From NCBI GenBank assembly GCA_964586235.1, contig CAZPIO010000014.1:25423-89422 (forward strand): a DNA stretch of 64,000 nt. The letters run 5' to 3'. Source of the DNA: JAUCQB01 sp964586235. GTDB lineage: Bacteria; Planctomycetota; Phycisphaerae; UBA1845; PWPN01. Positions 49,786 to 58,788 of this stretch are shown one piece after another. The translations under genes and the position numbers were made by a program. Under the pieces are notes generated by a model that was not told where the DNA came from, did no database searches, and worked only from the letters and a program-made list of their open reading frames with translations. Every line of letters starts with the position of its first letter. Within the stretch, counting starts at the first letter, position 1.

Positions 49786-52596
49786 TCACGGCGTCGGGCA
49801 ACCGCAGGCCGGATCGGGCTCGACCCCGGGCCCGCGCATGCACTCGTGGAAGATCGCCAGGTCGGACACATCCACGTCGACGTCGCCGTCGAGCAGGACG
49901 CCGGCACACGCCGGATCCGTCTGAGGAGTACCGGGTGACGAGAAACACCTCTGAACCACGCCGAAGTCCGCCTGGTCCACGTCGCCGTCCTGGTCGAAGT
50001 CCATGCGAACCGGGATCGGCGGCGCGGGCTGGCCAACAACATCGCCGCCTTCGTACACCAGAATGCCGTCAGCATAGACCGCTGCGAAAAGCCGCTGCGG
50101 GTTCAGCAGGTCCTCGCCGAGAGCCAGACTGCTGTAGCGCAAGGTCTGACCCAGCTTCTGCTTGACCGCCCCCTGACTGTGCAAGTTGTCGATCGTCCAC
50201 GAGTAGCCCGACCCGCGACAGACGTAGATGTTGCCGCTGTATCCGCTGGAGATCAGCGGCCGGTAGTTGACCAGGCCTTCGCCGGAGACGTCGTTGATCC
50301 GCTGCCACGTCGCCCCATGATCGGCGGTGCGCCACATGCCCCCGCCCTGACTGCTCAAGGCGAATACGCCCGAGTTGTGCGGATCCGCCGCAAACCATCG
50401 GCTCAGCGAAGCCGGGTACTGGATGGAAACGCCAAAACCGTCCGAGTAGTTCGTCTCGGCGGTGATCGACACGTCGTCAAACTCTGATACGGTCCTGCAC
50501 GTGACCACGCCGAAGTAGCCCGCCCCGTCGTATCGGTGGTTCACATCGGTATAGCTGCCCACCGGCACGCCGTTGGCGAACAGCTCGAACTGGTTGCCCG
50601 ACGCGTCCAGCCGGATCGTGGTCCACTGCGTCGGATCCGCAACCACCGGTACCTGGTCGGCGTTAATCACCGTGCCGTCCACGTTGTTGTGCAGCGCGAC
50701 GACACCATTGCGACGCATATAAACCAGCCAGCCCGAGTCAATGTAGTGGCTGTCAACGTTCTGGAGGCGAATCGTGAGGCCGGCCCAGTAGTTGGTCAGA
50801 TCGTCTTTCGTATTGATGATCCGCATCCGGCACTGGTACGAGCCGTTGCCGAACGTGTGATGATCCAGGTTCGCCCGGTAATTACAGTTGGCATTGACCT
50901 GCTGACGAATAGCCTGGTTCCAGATGAGCCAATCCCCGTCGCCGATGCGCCAGTCGCCGTAGAACATGCCGTCGCGCACGTGCGTCCACGTCTGACCCCC
51001 ATCCGCCGAACGCCAGACGTACCCGTACTGGCGATTACTACTATAGATGGGCGAGGCGGACGCCAGCACGACATTCTGATCGAACGGATCGCCGGTCAGG
51101 TCGACAAAGCTGGTGAAGCCGGCGGGCGTGGCCGGGATCATGCCCCTCAGCGTCCACGTGTCGCCGCCGTCTTCGCTCAGCAGCACCTTGTAGCCGTCCC
51201 GGTCCCCGATCCAGATTCGATTACACCGCCGCGGGTCCGGCCAGAAGCCGAATACGCTGGTCGGCCCGGTCTCTGGATAAACCTCTTGCCACGTCAGCCC
51301 ATAATCCAACGACCGCCACAACCCACCCTCGTCGGCTGCAGCATACCAGCGGTTGGAATGGTAACGGTCGACACGAACGAAGTTACCCGGCGACATGGAG
51401 TAGCACGTCCAGTCCGTCTCGCCTGGCGGCCGGCGCCAGACCACGTTGCCCATCAGAATGCAGTACCAGACATCGCCCACCGCAAAGGCCTGCTGCCCGT
51501 GAAACAACGACGTCAACGGCAGGCCGCTGTTGATCTCCACGAAGCTCTGCCCGCCGTCGATGCTCTTGTACATCCCCAGGCCCCAGGTGCCCACGTATAC
51601 CACGTTGGGGTCGCCAGGGTCGATCTCGATGGCCCGTGCCCCGCCGAGCAGAACCGGACCGGCGGTCCAGGTCAGGCCGTTGTCGAGGCTGCGCCAAATG
51701 GCGTTGCCGGAGATAGCGTAGACAATCTGCGGGTTCGAGGGAGCAAAACGGATTGCCGCGATGACCATGCTGTTGAATAGCTGCGTCTGGCGCGCCCACG
51801 TGGCCCCGTAGTCGGTGCTCAGCCACGTCCCGCCGGCCGAACTGGCCCAGATCCGGTTCGGCGACGCGGGGTTAATGACCACCTCGTAGCTGCTGGCGTC
51901 ACCGGTCACCGGCGGCGAGTTGATCCACGTGTGGCCGCCGTCGATCGAACGGTATACGGAGTTGTGCGGTGAGCCGCAATACAGGCGATTCACGTCCGAC
52001 GCATCCAGCGCGATCGGCCAGGCATCGTTGCCCACCCCGCCGCCTGCAATCGACCCTGCAATGTTGGTCCAGTTGGCCCCGCCATTGGTCGATTCGAATA
52101 CGCCGCCGTCGCAACCGGAGATAATTGTCCCGGCAAACAGGTGATTCGGGTCGTTGGGGTCCACCACCACGCCCTGTACACCGTTGCAGTTCCCCGACAG
52201 CGTCGTGCCGGTGCTGGAAAGCGACCACGACGCCCCGCCGTTGGTCGTCTTGTACACTTGGCCGCTGCTGGCCACCCAGACCGTATTCGGGTCGGTCGGG
52301 TGAACCGCAGGGCCCTGATGCAGGAGATGATCGAAACCGGGCCCCTTGTCGCTGTTGAAAGTGGCTGTCTTGGCCCAGGACTGCCCGCCGTTGACTGTCT
52401 TGTAGACACCGAGGGACCGGGTCTGGACATAGATGATGCTGGGATTGCTGGGAGAGATGCCAATACCGACCACGGTCAGGTGACGGAGACCGGCGTTATC
52501 GGCCACCCAGGTGCCGGCCACGGCCGTGCCGGCCATCGCCAGAACGATGGCACACCCCGATGGGCATAGTCGGATGGTTCGACGTTGCACCGCCAA
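49786..52596 (-). CDS. Secreted Asp-box (sortilin/BNR-like) protein with dockerin-like tail
   Basis: A 936-aa exported beta-propeller protein. At least ten Asp-box repeats (S-x-D-x-G-x-T-W) are visible, for example YKTVNGGQSW, YRSIDGGHTW, WRSLDNGLTW, YKSIDGGQSF and WRTADHGATW. The repeat is shared with sialidases and VPS10/sortilin-type propellers, but sialidase active-site arginines are not obvious. An inserted lectin-like segment (~620-760) interrupts the repeats. The C-terminal ~75 residues (DFDQDGDVDQADFGVV to DPACGC) are the dockerin-like tail also present at 36787. A TTG start at 52596 with AGGAG six bases upstream leads directly into a signal peptide (LCPSGCAIVLAMAGTAVAG); GTG at 52590 and ATG at 52536 are alternatives. 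Confidence 0.78.
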   Translation of the reverse strand: MAVQRRTIRLCPSGCAIVLAMAGTAVAGTWVADNAGLRHLTVVGIGISPSNPSIIYVQTRSLGVYKTVNGGQSWAKTATFNSDKGPGFDHLLHQGPAVHPTDPNTVWVASSGQVYKTTNGGASWSLSSTGTTLSGNCNGVQGVVVDPNDPNHLFAGTIISGCDGGVFESTNGGANWTNIAGSIAGGGVGNDAWPIALDASDVNRLYCGSPHNSVYRSIDGGHTWINSPPVTGDASSYEVVINPASPNRIWASSAGGTWLSTDYGATWARQTQLFNSMVIAAIRFAPSNPQIVYAISGNAIWRSLDNGLTWTAGPVLLGGARAIEIDPGDPNVVYVGTWGLGMYKSIDGGQSFVEINSGLPLTSLFHGQQAFAVGDVWYCILMGNVVWRRPPGETDWTCYSMSPGNFVRVDRYHSNRWYAAADEGGLWRSLDYGLTWQEVYPETGPTSVFGFWPDPRRCNRIWIGDRDGYKVLLSEDGGDTWTLRGMIPATPAGFTSFVDLTGDPFDQNVVLASASPIYSSNRQYGYVWRSADGGQTWTHVRDGMFYGDWRIGDGDWLIWNQAIRQQVNANCNYRANLDHHTFGNGSYQCRMRIINTKDDLTNYWAGLTIRLQNVDSHYIDSGWLVYMRRNGVVALHNNVDGTVINADQVPVVADPTQWTTIRLDASGNQFELFANGVPVGSYTDVNHRYDGAGYFGVVTCRTVSEFDDVSITAETNYSDGFGVSIQYPASLSRWFAADPHNSGVFALSSQGGGMWRTADHGATWQRINDVSGEGLVNYRPLISSGYSGNIYVCRGSGYSWTIDNLHSQGAVKQKLGQTLRYSSLALGEDLLNPQRLFAAVYADGILVYEGGDVVGQPAPPIPVRMDFDQDGDVDQADFGVVQRCFSSPGTPQTDPACAGVLLDGDVDVDVSDLAIFHECMRGPGVEPDPACGCPTP

Positions 52597-52630
52597 CGGC
52601 CTCTCCTCTGTTCCGCGACTCAAGCACTCA

Positions 52631-52639
52631 AGTATAGCA
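52631..52639 (-). promoter_or_regulatory. Possible extended -10 for the Asp-box gene
   Basis: On the minus strand TGCTATACT lies about 35 bases before the TTG start. It matches an extended -10 (TGnTATAcT); no good -35 is seen. Confidence 0.3.
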
Positions 52640-53346
52640 TAACCACGGCGTAGGCCGGTACGCGGCCACTGGCCCGTGAGTCTTTGGTCGGGGCCACTGA
52701 GAGCTTGCCTGAAGGTCAGAACAAGACGCGGGGACGGGAGACCCGGGGACGCGGAGACTGGCGGGATTGCATATTGTCCGCCGCAGGCGGATTCGCCGTG
52801 GCGAACACATTGCAGATTGCAGAGGGACCGGGGGCTGGACGCCGGCGGCGGGCCGCCGATTGAAGCGGGGCTGCAAGTTGGGTTCGTTTGGCGCTTTTGG
52901 GTGTGGCGAGGGGCGAGGGGTGCGGGGCGCGGGACGCGGCTCGCCGGTAAGCCGTTGCGGGGCGAGTGGTTGGCACTTGCGGGGCCTGGGGTCGTCAGTG
53001 CTATCGGGATCATCAATTTGCCTCCTTGAGGTTGTGGGAGTTCAATTCAATTGAAGTCCGCGGGCCGGTGCGGTCGGCGCGCAGCATCTCTGGCGGTCCC
53101 TCTCTAGGCATAACACGGCGGGCTGCTCTGCAGGACGCGGTTGAAGCAGAACAGGCGGGGCGGCAGGAGGGGTGACGGATGGCGCCTGGGCGTGGGCGGG
53201 GTTGTTTGCCCCATCCGACGGCAGTACGTTATTCATCGCTTGCCGTGCCTGTCTTCAGGCGGCAGGATTGTTCGTTCGCCGAGGGGCGCGGTGGAGATGA
53301 TAGGGTGGATCGGGTTGGTCGGGACTGATGAAAGCGGTCGCACAGT
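52640..53346. other. Gene-poor stretch without convincing genes
   Basis: About 700 bases of G-rich, low-complexity-looking sequence (runs of GGGGCGAGGGG type near 52915). The open frames here have no ribosome binding sites, known motifs or protein-like composition. I see no RNA gene. Confidence 0.5.
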
Positions 53347-53572
53347 CGGGCGGGCGTGGATGCGAAGCCGATGAACACGATCGAGCCCTCCGCTCTTATC
53401 CGCGATATCGGTGATATCCGTGGTCAAACGGTCGCATGGCTATGCATGAGGCAGGACGGGAGAAGAACCACGGATCTCACTAATGACACGGATGAAGATG
53501 AAAAGAAGCTACGTCACTGTTTCGCCAGCAAAGGGGCTGGAGGCAAGAGAGTCAGGACTTGACCCCGACCGC
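53347..53572 (+). repeat. Long direct repeat, copy 1
   Basis: Begins CGGGCGGGCGTGGATGCGA and ends GACCCCGACCGC. It aligns almost throughout with 54128-54363, including CCCTCCGCTCTTATCC, GTGATATCCGTGGTCAAACG, ACACGGATGAAGATGAA and AAAGGGGCTGGA. The start ATG of a pseudopilin-like gene lies 70 bases downstream. Confidence 0.75.
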
Positions 53573-53642
53573 CGACCGCCCCTAACCTGCCATTTCTCGT
53601 CGCAGGGTTTCCGGCTCGATCCTGTTCTCAGGTGACGACGCG

Positions 53643-54119
53643 ATGCACTGTCCGAATCACAGGCGCTTGTTTTGTTTCTTCCTTGCTGCTCTCCTCGTTG
53701 TCGGCATCGTAGTGGGTACGGGTGTACTCTATCAGCGTCATGTTCGCCGAATGGTAACCCTATCCCAACGAGAAGGGATATGCAGAGAGCTTCGGTTTTT
53801 TGGTTGCCAACTGCAAGCGTGGGGCGCCATCCGGGATCAAAGAGTATTGCCAGGGCCTGAACTGACCGACGCTGTTGCCGCAGTTCGGAGTGATGAAATA
53901 CTGAAGACTAGAGCTGAACAGATATGTCCGCGTGTTCTCCGGGGGTATGACACTTGGGGACAGCCGTTTCGGTATCGGATCATGGCAGGCGGGGGCGCTG
54001 CCGAGCTCGTGTCTTTTGGCCCTAATGGGCATGATGACGGCGGGACGGGTGACGACATTGTTGTTAGGATTCACCTTGACGGGGACATATTTGTGGTAGA
54101 GGTGGTAAACGGTCACTGA
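53643..54119 (+). CDS. Pseudopilin-like (GspG C-terminal type) protein
   Basis: A 158-aa protein with a single N-terminal hydrophobic segment (FCFFLAALLVVGIVVGTGV). The C-terminal half ends YDTWGQPFRYRI, ELVSFGPNGHDDGGTGDDIVV, the pattern of the type II secretion major pseudopilin GspG (DPWGNPY..SxGxDG..GT.DDI). It lacks the classic GFTLxE prepilin motif, so it may be a non-pilin anchored relative. It is flanked precisely by the two long direct repeats, which suggests a mobile or duplicated cassette. AGGTGA lies upstream of the ATG. Confidence 0.65.
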   Translation: MHCPNHRRLFCFFLAALLVVGIVVGTGVLYQRHVRRMVTLSQREGICRELRFFGCQLQAWGAIRDQRVLPGPELTDAVAAVRSDEILKTRAEQICPRVLRGYDTWGQPFRYRIMAGGGAAELVSFGPNGHDDGGTGDDIVVRIHLDGDIFVVEVVNGH

Positions 54120-54127
54120 ACTCGGGA

Positions 54128-54363
54128 CGGGCGGGCGTGGATGCGAAACCGATGAACACCTTCTAGCCCTCCGCTCTTATCCGTGATATTGGTGATATCC
54201 GTGGTCAAACGGTCGAACGACTATGCATGACGCAGGACGGGAGGAGAACCACGGATTTCACTGATGACACGGATGAAGATGAAGAGGAGCTACGTCACTG
54301 TTTCGACGCCAGTAAAGGGGCTGGATGCAAGGGTGTCAAGAGTCAAGAATTGACCCCGACCGC
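54128..54363 (+). repeat. Long direct repeat, copy 2
   Basis: Second copy of the 53347-53572 sequence, about 85-90% identical by eye, with a short insertion near GGGTGTCAAGAGTCAAGAA before TTGACCCCGAC. It abuts the IS66 remnant directly. Confidence 0.75.
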
Positions 54364-54366
54364 TCC

Positions 54367-54885
54367 AAGGAAATCCTCCAGCAGATCCAACTCACCAGCC
54401 CACCGATCGATGTGCCTGAAGCCGCGGCCTTCTGCAATCAACTCAAGAAGTTTGCGTCACGGCTCTGCGACCTGGGACACCGCCTCCGAAACCGAAAACT
54501 GAGCCGGGCCAAGGCCCGGGACATGATCCCTTCGCTGCAGCGGCAACTCAAACGCTTCGCCGGACAACCCCTCGACTATGCCCCGGCCGAAACACTCCGA
54601 GATCGAATCATCAACAAAGACCACGACAAACTGTTCACCTTCTTGCGCGTGCCGGGCGTCGACCCAACCAACAACCACGCCGAGCGGTCCCTGCGATCCC
54701 TGGTCATCATGCGAAAGATCTGCTTCGGAACCCGATCCCAGGCCGGCTCACTCAGCCACAGCGTCCTGACCTCGCTGCTGGAAACCGCTCGACGCCAAGG
54801 AAAGGATCGCGTTCAATTCCTCGTCACCTTGTTGACCCAGCCACTGGACGCCGCCAGAAACGCAATGCTCGCCGACACCACTTGA
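54367..54885 (+). pseudogene. IS66-family transposase, C-terminal remnant
   Basis: About 172 residues matching the C-terminal end of IS66 transposases, with VPGVDPTNNHAERSLRSLVIMRKICFGTRS (shown here as the region about 54646-54740) and HSVLTSLLETARRQG. The N-terminal two thirds, including the zinc finger and earlier catalytic residues, are missing: the frame starts inside direct repeat copy 2. The accessory IS66 genes (tnpA/tnpB) are absent. It is therefore a decayed insertion sequence fragment. Confidence 0.8.
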
Positions 54886-54931
54886 CCCGCACAGGCCTCC
54901 GGTTATACATGCGCAGGGACTAAACTGTTAC

Positions 54932-54980
54932 AGGGGCTGGATGCAAGGGTGTCAAGAGTCAAGAGTTGACCCCGACCGCT
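54932..54980 (+). repeat. Partial third copy of the repeat end
   Basis: AGGGGCTGGATGCAAGGGTG through TTGACCCCGACCGCT reproduces the last ~49 bases of copy 2 (54317-54364) with one difference. The IS66 remnant thus lies between two copies of this segment. Confidence 0.65.
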
Positions 54981-55433
54981 CCCCGACCGCTTTGTCGGTC
55001 GAGCATCGCGCCAATGAGAATGGCGAGATGATTCTGCAGACGGCGCGGGGTTGGCTGGCACATAACGAGATGGATTCCGTTGCTCACTTCTCTTGTTGTC
55101 TGCTATGTAGCGAGAAGTCAAGTCCATTTTTGGCAGAGTCGGCCGATTCCTGTCGTTGATCTCGTGCATCCTGCTATTCGATCGTCACCGGCCCGCCGGT
55201 GAGACCAGTCAACCAATACGCCGGGGACGGATTAAACTTTGTGACGGGTCTTGGCCCCAAGACACTAATGAATCGCGTCCCCTTGAAGATCATCGACGGA
55301 TCAAACGATGGCATTCGTGCCTTCCTTGCTGTGTCTGGATCTCACTTTCGCTCGCTGCTCGTCCCTTTCGCCCCGCCAGAAAGCAACAGGTCGCCCACTG
55401 GGCCGGTCCGGTGCTTTCCGGAGGGGAAAGAAG
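54981..55433. other. Unassigned region between repeat and IS110 transposase
   Basis: About 450 bases. The plus-strand open frame at 55199-55440 (starting near PVNQYAGDGLNFVTG) could be a broken gene, but I recognise no family and it runs into the transposase gene. The right end of the IS110 element should lie here, but no terminal repeat is obvious. Confidence 0.35.
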
Positions 55434-56582
55434 CTAGGCCGCAGCCGTGCGTCGAGGTCCTCGGCCGGCTTTCTTCGAGGCCGACACGGGCTTCTTCTTC
55501 GCCGAAACCTGGGCTTCCAGGCCTCGATGCCACATCATTACCACCAGCCGACGCATTACCCCGACCAGTGAGATCTTTTTCTTCTTCGGGTTCTTGGCCA
55601 GCAGCCGGTCATACATGTCCCGGAGCGCCGGGTTGCTGCGGATGGCCGCCCAGCTTGCCTGGCACAGGACCCAGCGTACGCGACCGGAGCCCTGACGGGT
55701 AATGTGCCCCTTGCGATCGTCCGCCTCTCCGCTTTCGTTACTGGAAGGCACCAGCCCCAGGTACGCGGCCACCTGTCGACGGTTTGAGAATCGCTCCAGA
55801 TCGCCCATTTCGGTCAGAAAGACCATCGCGGTCAGCAGGCCGACGCCTTTGATTTCCTCGAGGGCCTCCACCGCTGTGGCGTAACGCTCCGACCGGGATA
55901 ACTCCCTGACGGCCTGGTCCAGTTCGGTAATCTCGTCCTCGATCGAATCCATCTGGCAGAGCAGCGTCCGCAAGGCTGACCGGGCTCCCGGCCCCAGGGC
56001 CGACCGACTGTTCTTCTTGCTCAGACCCCCCAACCACACTTGGAAACGGTAAGTCCAGCCGTGTCCCACAGATGCCGGACGAGCGACCTTGTTCCGCTTC
56101 AGCAGCGATTGCACCTGGGCTTTCAACCGGGTCAACTTGCGGCCGGCATCCAGCCGGGCTCGGACCAACTCCCGGTCATCCCGGGTTTGAAGATCGGGAA
56201 TCCAGACGCTGGGCAAGCTGTTGCCCGCCAGCACGTGGCCCCGGACCACCTCCAGAACCCGCAGGGCGTCACGTTCGTCCGTCTTGTTCTTCTTCTGTTT
56301 CACCGATGGGGGCATCTTCGTGGGGGCCAATACGTGGCATTCAAAGCCCGCGTCGCTCAGCTCGTCGTACAGCCCGAATCCCTGGCCGGAAGCCTCGTAG
56401 GCGAACAACACCTTGGCCGCACCCGCCGCCTCCGCCTCGGCCCGCAGATACTCAATCATCGCCGCCCGACCTCCGGCATCGTTGCTGAATGAGCGCGTCT
56501 TCGCCTCCTCACGCCCCCGGGCAATCTTCAACAGCATCGATCGATCGTGCAGATCACAGCCCACCATGATATACTCTTGCAT
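55434..56582 (-). CDS. IS110-family transposase (DEDD recombinase)
   Basis: A complete 382-aa IS110-family transposase. The RuvC-like DEDD residues appear in VGCDLHD (D9), AYEASGQGFGLYD and KTDERDALRVLE. The C-terminal Transposase_20 domain has IKGVGLLTAM, RQVAAYLGLVPSSNESGE (with the conserved Ser region) and QGSGRVRWVLCQASW. IS110 elements lack a DDE transposase and use a noncoding bridge RNA from the element end for target choice. No frameshift is seen, so the element may be active. The C-terminal ~25 residues are Lys/Arg-rich. Confidence 0.93.
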   Translation of the reverse strand: MQEYIMVGCDLHDRSMLLKIARGREEAKTRSFSNDAGGRAAMIEYLRAEAEAAGAAKVLFAYEASGQGFGLYDELSDAGFECHVLAPTKMPPSVKQKKNKTDERDALRVLEVVRGHVLAGNSLPSVWIPDLQTRDDRELVRARLDAGRKLTRLKAQVQSLLKRNKVARPASVGHGWTYRFQVWLGGLSKKNSRSALGPGARSALRTLLCQMDSIEDEITELDQAVRELSRSERYATAVEALEEIKGVGLLTAMVFLTEMGDLERFSNRRQVAAYLGLVPSSNESGEADDRKGHITRQGSGRVRWVLCQASWAAIRSNPALRDMYDRLLAKNPKKKKISLVGVMRRLVVMMWHRGLEAQVSAKKKPVSASKKAGRGPRRTAAA

Positions 56583-56670
56583 GGCCAGTCCTCCTGCAGT
56601 TTGAGAGGTAGAGAATTCCGAACAAATACGATTAACTCCTCTATCGACCGTTCTGCTTGAAGGACTGGCC
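56583..56670 (-). mobile_element. Left-end noncoding region of the IS110 element with inverted repeat
   Basis: GGCCAGTCCT (56583-56592) and AGGACTGGCC (56661-56670) are perfect 10-base complements enclosing 68 bases just upstream of the transposase ATG. In IS110-group elements the bridge RNA is transcribed from the end upstream of the recombinase gene, so this stem could be part of that RNA or a start-region regulatory fold. The true element boundary is not determined. Confidence 0.45.
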
Positions 56671-56718
56671 TTCTCTTATCTACATAGATAACTTGGTGGA
56701 ACGGCAGACAACTGGCTT

Positions 56719-57123
56719 GTGCAGCATGCCACGAAAGAGAGCTGGGCTGACTACGAACTATTCGCGACTTCAACGGGGTACCCCGGTGCGCCATGGGGCA
56801 GCTACATCCACGGAATGCGGGCATCCGGCCACGGCGGCATTATTTGCCTGGCACAGAAATGCTTCCGCAAAAACCGTCAGACAGTCGATGGGCTACCGCC
56901 CATTGCAGGTATTCCCGCGCCGGGACCAGTAGAGTCGCGTGCGCAGAACGATGGCAGAATATCAGCCCAAGACAGTTATCTCCTCGCCACGGTTTTCACC
57001 GAGGACGATTACGTGTATTATTGCGCTCAAGCGACTGTTAACGGTTGGGGTGTCGGGCCTGTGCTGAGTCTTCACGCGATTGCCGCTTCCCGTGCCGCTA
57101 CCGCGGTAGGCAGCATGCCCTGA
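56719..57123 (+). CDS. Unrecognised ORF next to the IS110 element
   Basis: A 134-codon frame (GTG at 56719; open back to 56692) whose composition looks protein-like (HATKESWADYELFA, HGMRASGHGG, TVFTEDDYVYYCAQATVNGWG) but has no recognised family or strong SD. It may be the 3' remnant of a gene disrupted by the IS110 insertion. No signal peptide or membrane segment is evident. Low certainty. Confidence 0.3.
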   Translation: MQHATKESWADYELFATSTGYPGAPWGSYIHGMRASGHGGIICLAQKCFRKNRQTVDGLPPIAGIPAPGPVESRAQNDGRISAQDSYLLATVFTEDDYVYYCAQATVNGWGVGPVLSLHAIAASRAATAVGSMP

Positions 57124-57163
57124 AGGGCGGTTGGGCTTGGCCCGTACCCGGATATAGAGCATC

Positions 57164-57703
57164 ATGCTGGCTGGGGTCTGTTACGGCGTCGCTCTTTTTC
57201 TTGGCAGTTTGACGGTCTACGCGGCCTACCTGCCAGGACGTTCTGCCGTCGGAGCGAGTGGCTCGTTCCGCGGGATAGGCAAGAGGCCGCTTGTCATTGG
57301 AGCCAGTGCGGTCCTGCTGATCTCAACGATTGCCGCAGTCCGTTTCGGCGCGTTTCACCAAGAGCACTGGTCAGGCCCTCTGGCCGGCGAAGTTCGATAT
57401 GGTGACGCACAATTGCTGAGAGGCTTCCATTTCATCCTGGCCGTGGTGTGCTTCGCTGCCGCACTGAATATGGCTTGGCGCGTTCGATGGAAGAAGACAG
57501 GGGGACGGCCAGGCTTGTGCGGCTTGGCGGGACTCGGAACGGCAGGCGCCGCAGCAACAGCCTTCGTGATGAGCATTCCGAGGAAGGGTGACGAAGATCT
57601 CCTGTTTTGGCCGTTACTCCTGATGCCGCTTATGGCCTTGGCAGTGCTGATTCTAGTAACGCTCTCGATCTTCGCCCTGATAGCCTCAATTCGGAATCAC
57701 TGA
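57164..57703 (+). CDS. Four-segment membrane protein of unknown function
   Basis: A 179-aa protein with four hydrophobic segments: MLAGVCYGVALFLGSLTV, LVIGASAVLLISTIAAV, FHFILAVVCFAAALNMAW and the C-terminal LFWPLLLMPLMALAVLILVT. No family signature is recognised. SD upstream is weak. It lies 40 bases after the preceding unrecognised ORF and may be part of the same island. Confidence 0.55.
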   Translation: MLAGVCYGVALFLGSLTVYAAYLPGRSAVGASGSFRGIGKRPLVIGASAVLLISTIAAVRFGAFHQEHWSGPLAGEVRYGDAQLLRGFHFILAVVCFAAALNMAWRVRWKKTGGRPGLCGLAGLGTAGAAATAFVMSIPRKGDEDLLFWPLLLMPLMALAVLILVTLSIFALIASIRNH

Positions 57704-57890
57704 GGCGTCGCAACGGGCACGCAGCTAGTTTTCGGTTACCAGCTTACGGTAGTCTCTACCTCCGCGTCCTCGGCGTGCGCCGTGGTTGTTGGGGGCGATC
57801 AGCGCGCAGAAGTCAGAGAGGCTGCTGGGCTCTCAGACTGCTCGCCTGTCAGGCGGAGGGAAGGGGCCGGCGATCAGCGATTCGGGAGAA
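57704..57890. other. Short intergenic gap
   Basis: About 190 bases between a plus-strand stop and a minus-strand stop. No gene or clear terminator was seen. Confidence 0.4.
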
Positions 57891-58451
57891 TCACGGGGAG
57901 GCCGGTTTGGTTGCGGGCGTCCTGCCGACCGTCGGCGGCCTGGCGGGCGTACCCCGCGTGTCAACCGCTTTGGCCTTGCTGATCGATGAGATCTCGAGGT
58001 ATCGAGCCCCCCGCCACGGCCAGAGCTTGCCTTTCACCTCAACGTCCTGATAGGCCAAGGGAGCAAGCCTGTCGGCCGGGCTCTTCGTACCCATGCCCAG
58101 CACGATCAACCCGGCCGGCGTGTCCAGCCCGGCCGGCACGCCGGCCTTGATGAGCTCCGCTGTCGTCTTGGCCCGATCCTGGTTCGGGTAGCTGTCGGTC
58201 ATAAAGCTATGCAGATCGACCAGCCGACCTGTCAGGGTCACGTTCTGCGCGACCGGTACGCGGACCTTGGGTCCCGCCTCCTTGTCCTTTGCAGGTTTGG
58301 GCGGTTCGGCCCGTTTGACCGGCTCGGCCGGTCGGGTCTGGCTGGGCGCGGTCGCCGGCGGCATCTGGGCGCTGGCCGACGAGTGGAAAACCGCCCACGC
58401 GAGACACCCAATCAAACCCATGACCACGCCGGCTACTCTTACGCCTGTCAT
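57891..58451 (-). CDS. Exported hypothetical protein with Pro/Ala-rich linker
   Basis: A 186-aa protein starting with a signal/anchor (VRVAGVVMGLIGCLAWAVF), a proline- and alanine-rich linker (about 30-65, PATAPSQTRPAEPVKRAEPP) and a compact domain containing VTLTGRLVDLHSFMTD, GLIVLGMGTKSP and LAYQDVEVKGKLWPWRGARYLEI. The last part resembles small beta-barrel domains seen in periplasmic proteins that evaluate a metal or nucleic acid ligand, but no firm family call is possible. The ATG at 58451 gives the signal; the frame extends to 58478. It lies divergent from tatA. Confidence 0.55.
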   Translation of the reverse strand: MTGVRVAGVVMGLIGCLAWAVFHSSASAQMPPATAPSQTRPAEPVKRAEPPKPAKDKEAGPKVRVPVAQNVTLTGRLVDLHSFMTDSYPNQDRAKTTAELIKAGVPAGLDTPAGLIVLGMGTKSPADRLAPLAYQDVEVKGKLWPWRGARYLEISSISKAKAVDTRGTPARPPTVGRTPATKPASP

Positions 58452-58788
58452 GATCCATCTCCGTTGTCTCCGGGCCACCCGACCCGATCATCAACAAATC
58501 GGTCTCCAGCCGCATCGTCTGGACGTCCAGGCTTTATACCCGCCTGCCGGATCTGTCCGCAAACGGCCGCCCCGGCAGCCGCTAGCCTCTCTAAGTTGTT
58601 CGATCGCAACAGGTTACAAACAGGGATCCGGCTGCCCGTCCGCGACCGGGCCTCGAATCGCCTGTATCATTTGAGCGAGAACTGGCGTATGATCTATTGT
58701 CCGGACAGAACTTGACAACTTTTGGGGCGGCCGGGTAGCCGATGAGGTGCCCGATCCGCGTCGCCGCCCCAAGTATGGAGTAACACGT

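Noticed and set aside
53347..54980. Repeat cluster considered as a CRISPR array
   Set aside because: The units are ~230 bases long, only two to three in number and separated by a gene and a transposase remnant, with no cas genes.
55199..55702. Plus-strand frame beginning near PVNQYAGDGLNFV considered as an RHS or repeat-protein fragment
   Set aside because: No YD or RHS core motif is visible, and the second half is antisense to the IS110 transposase.
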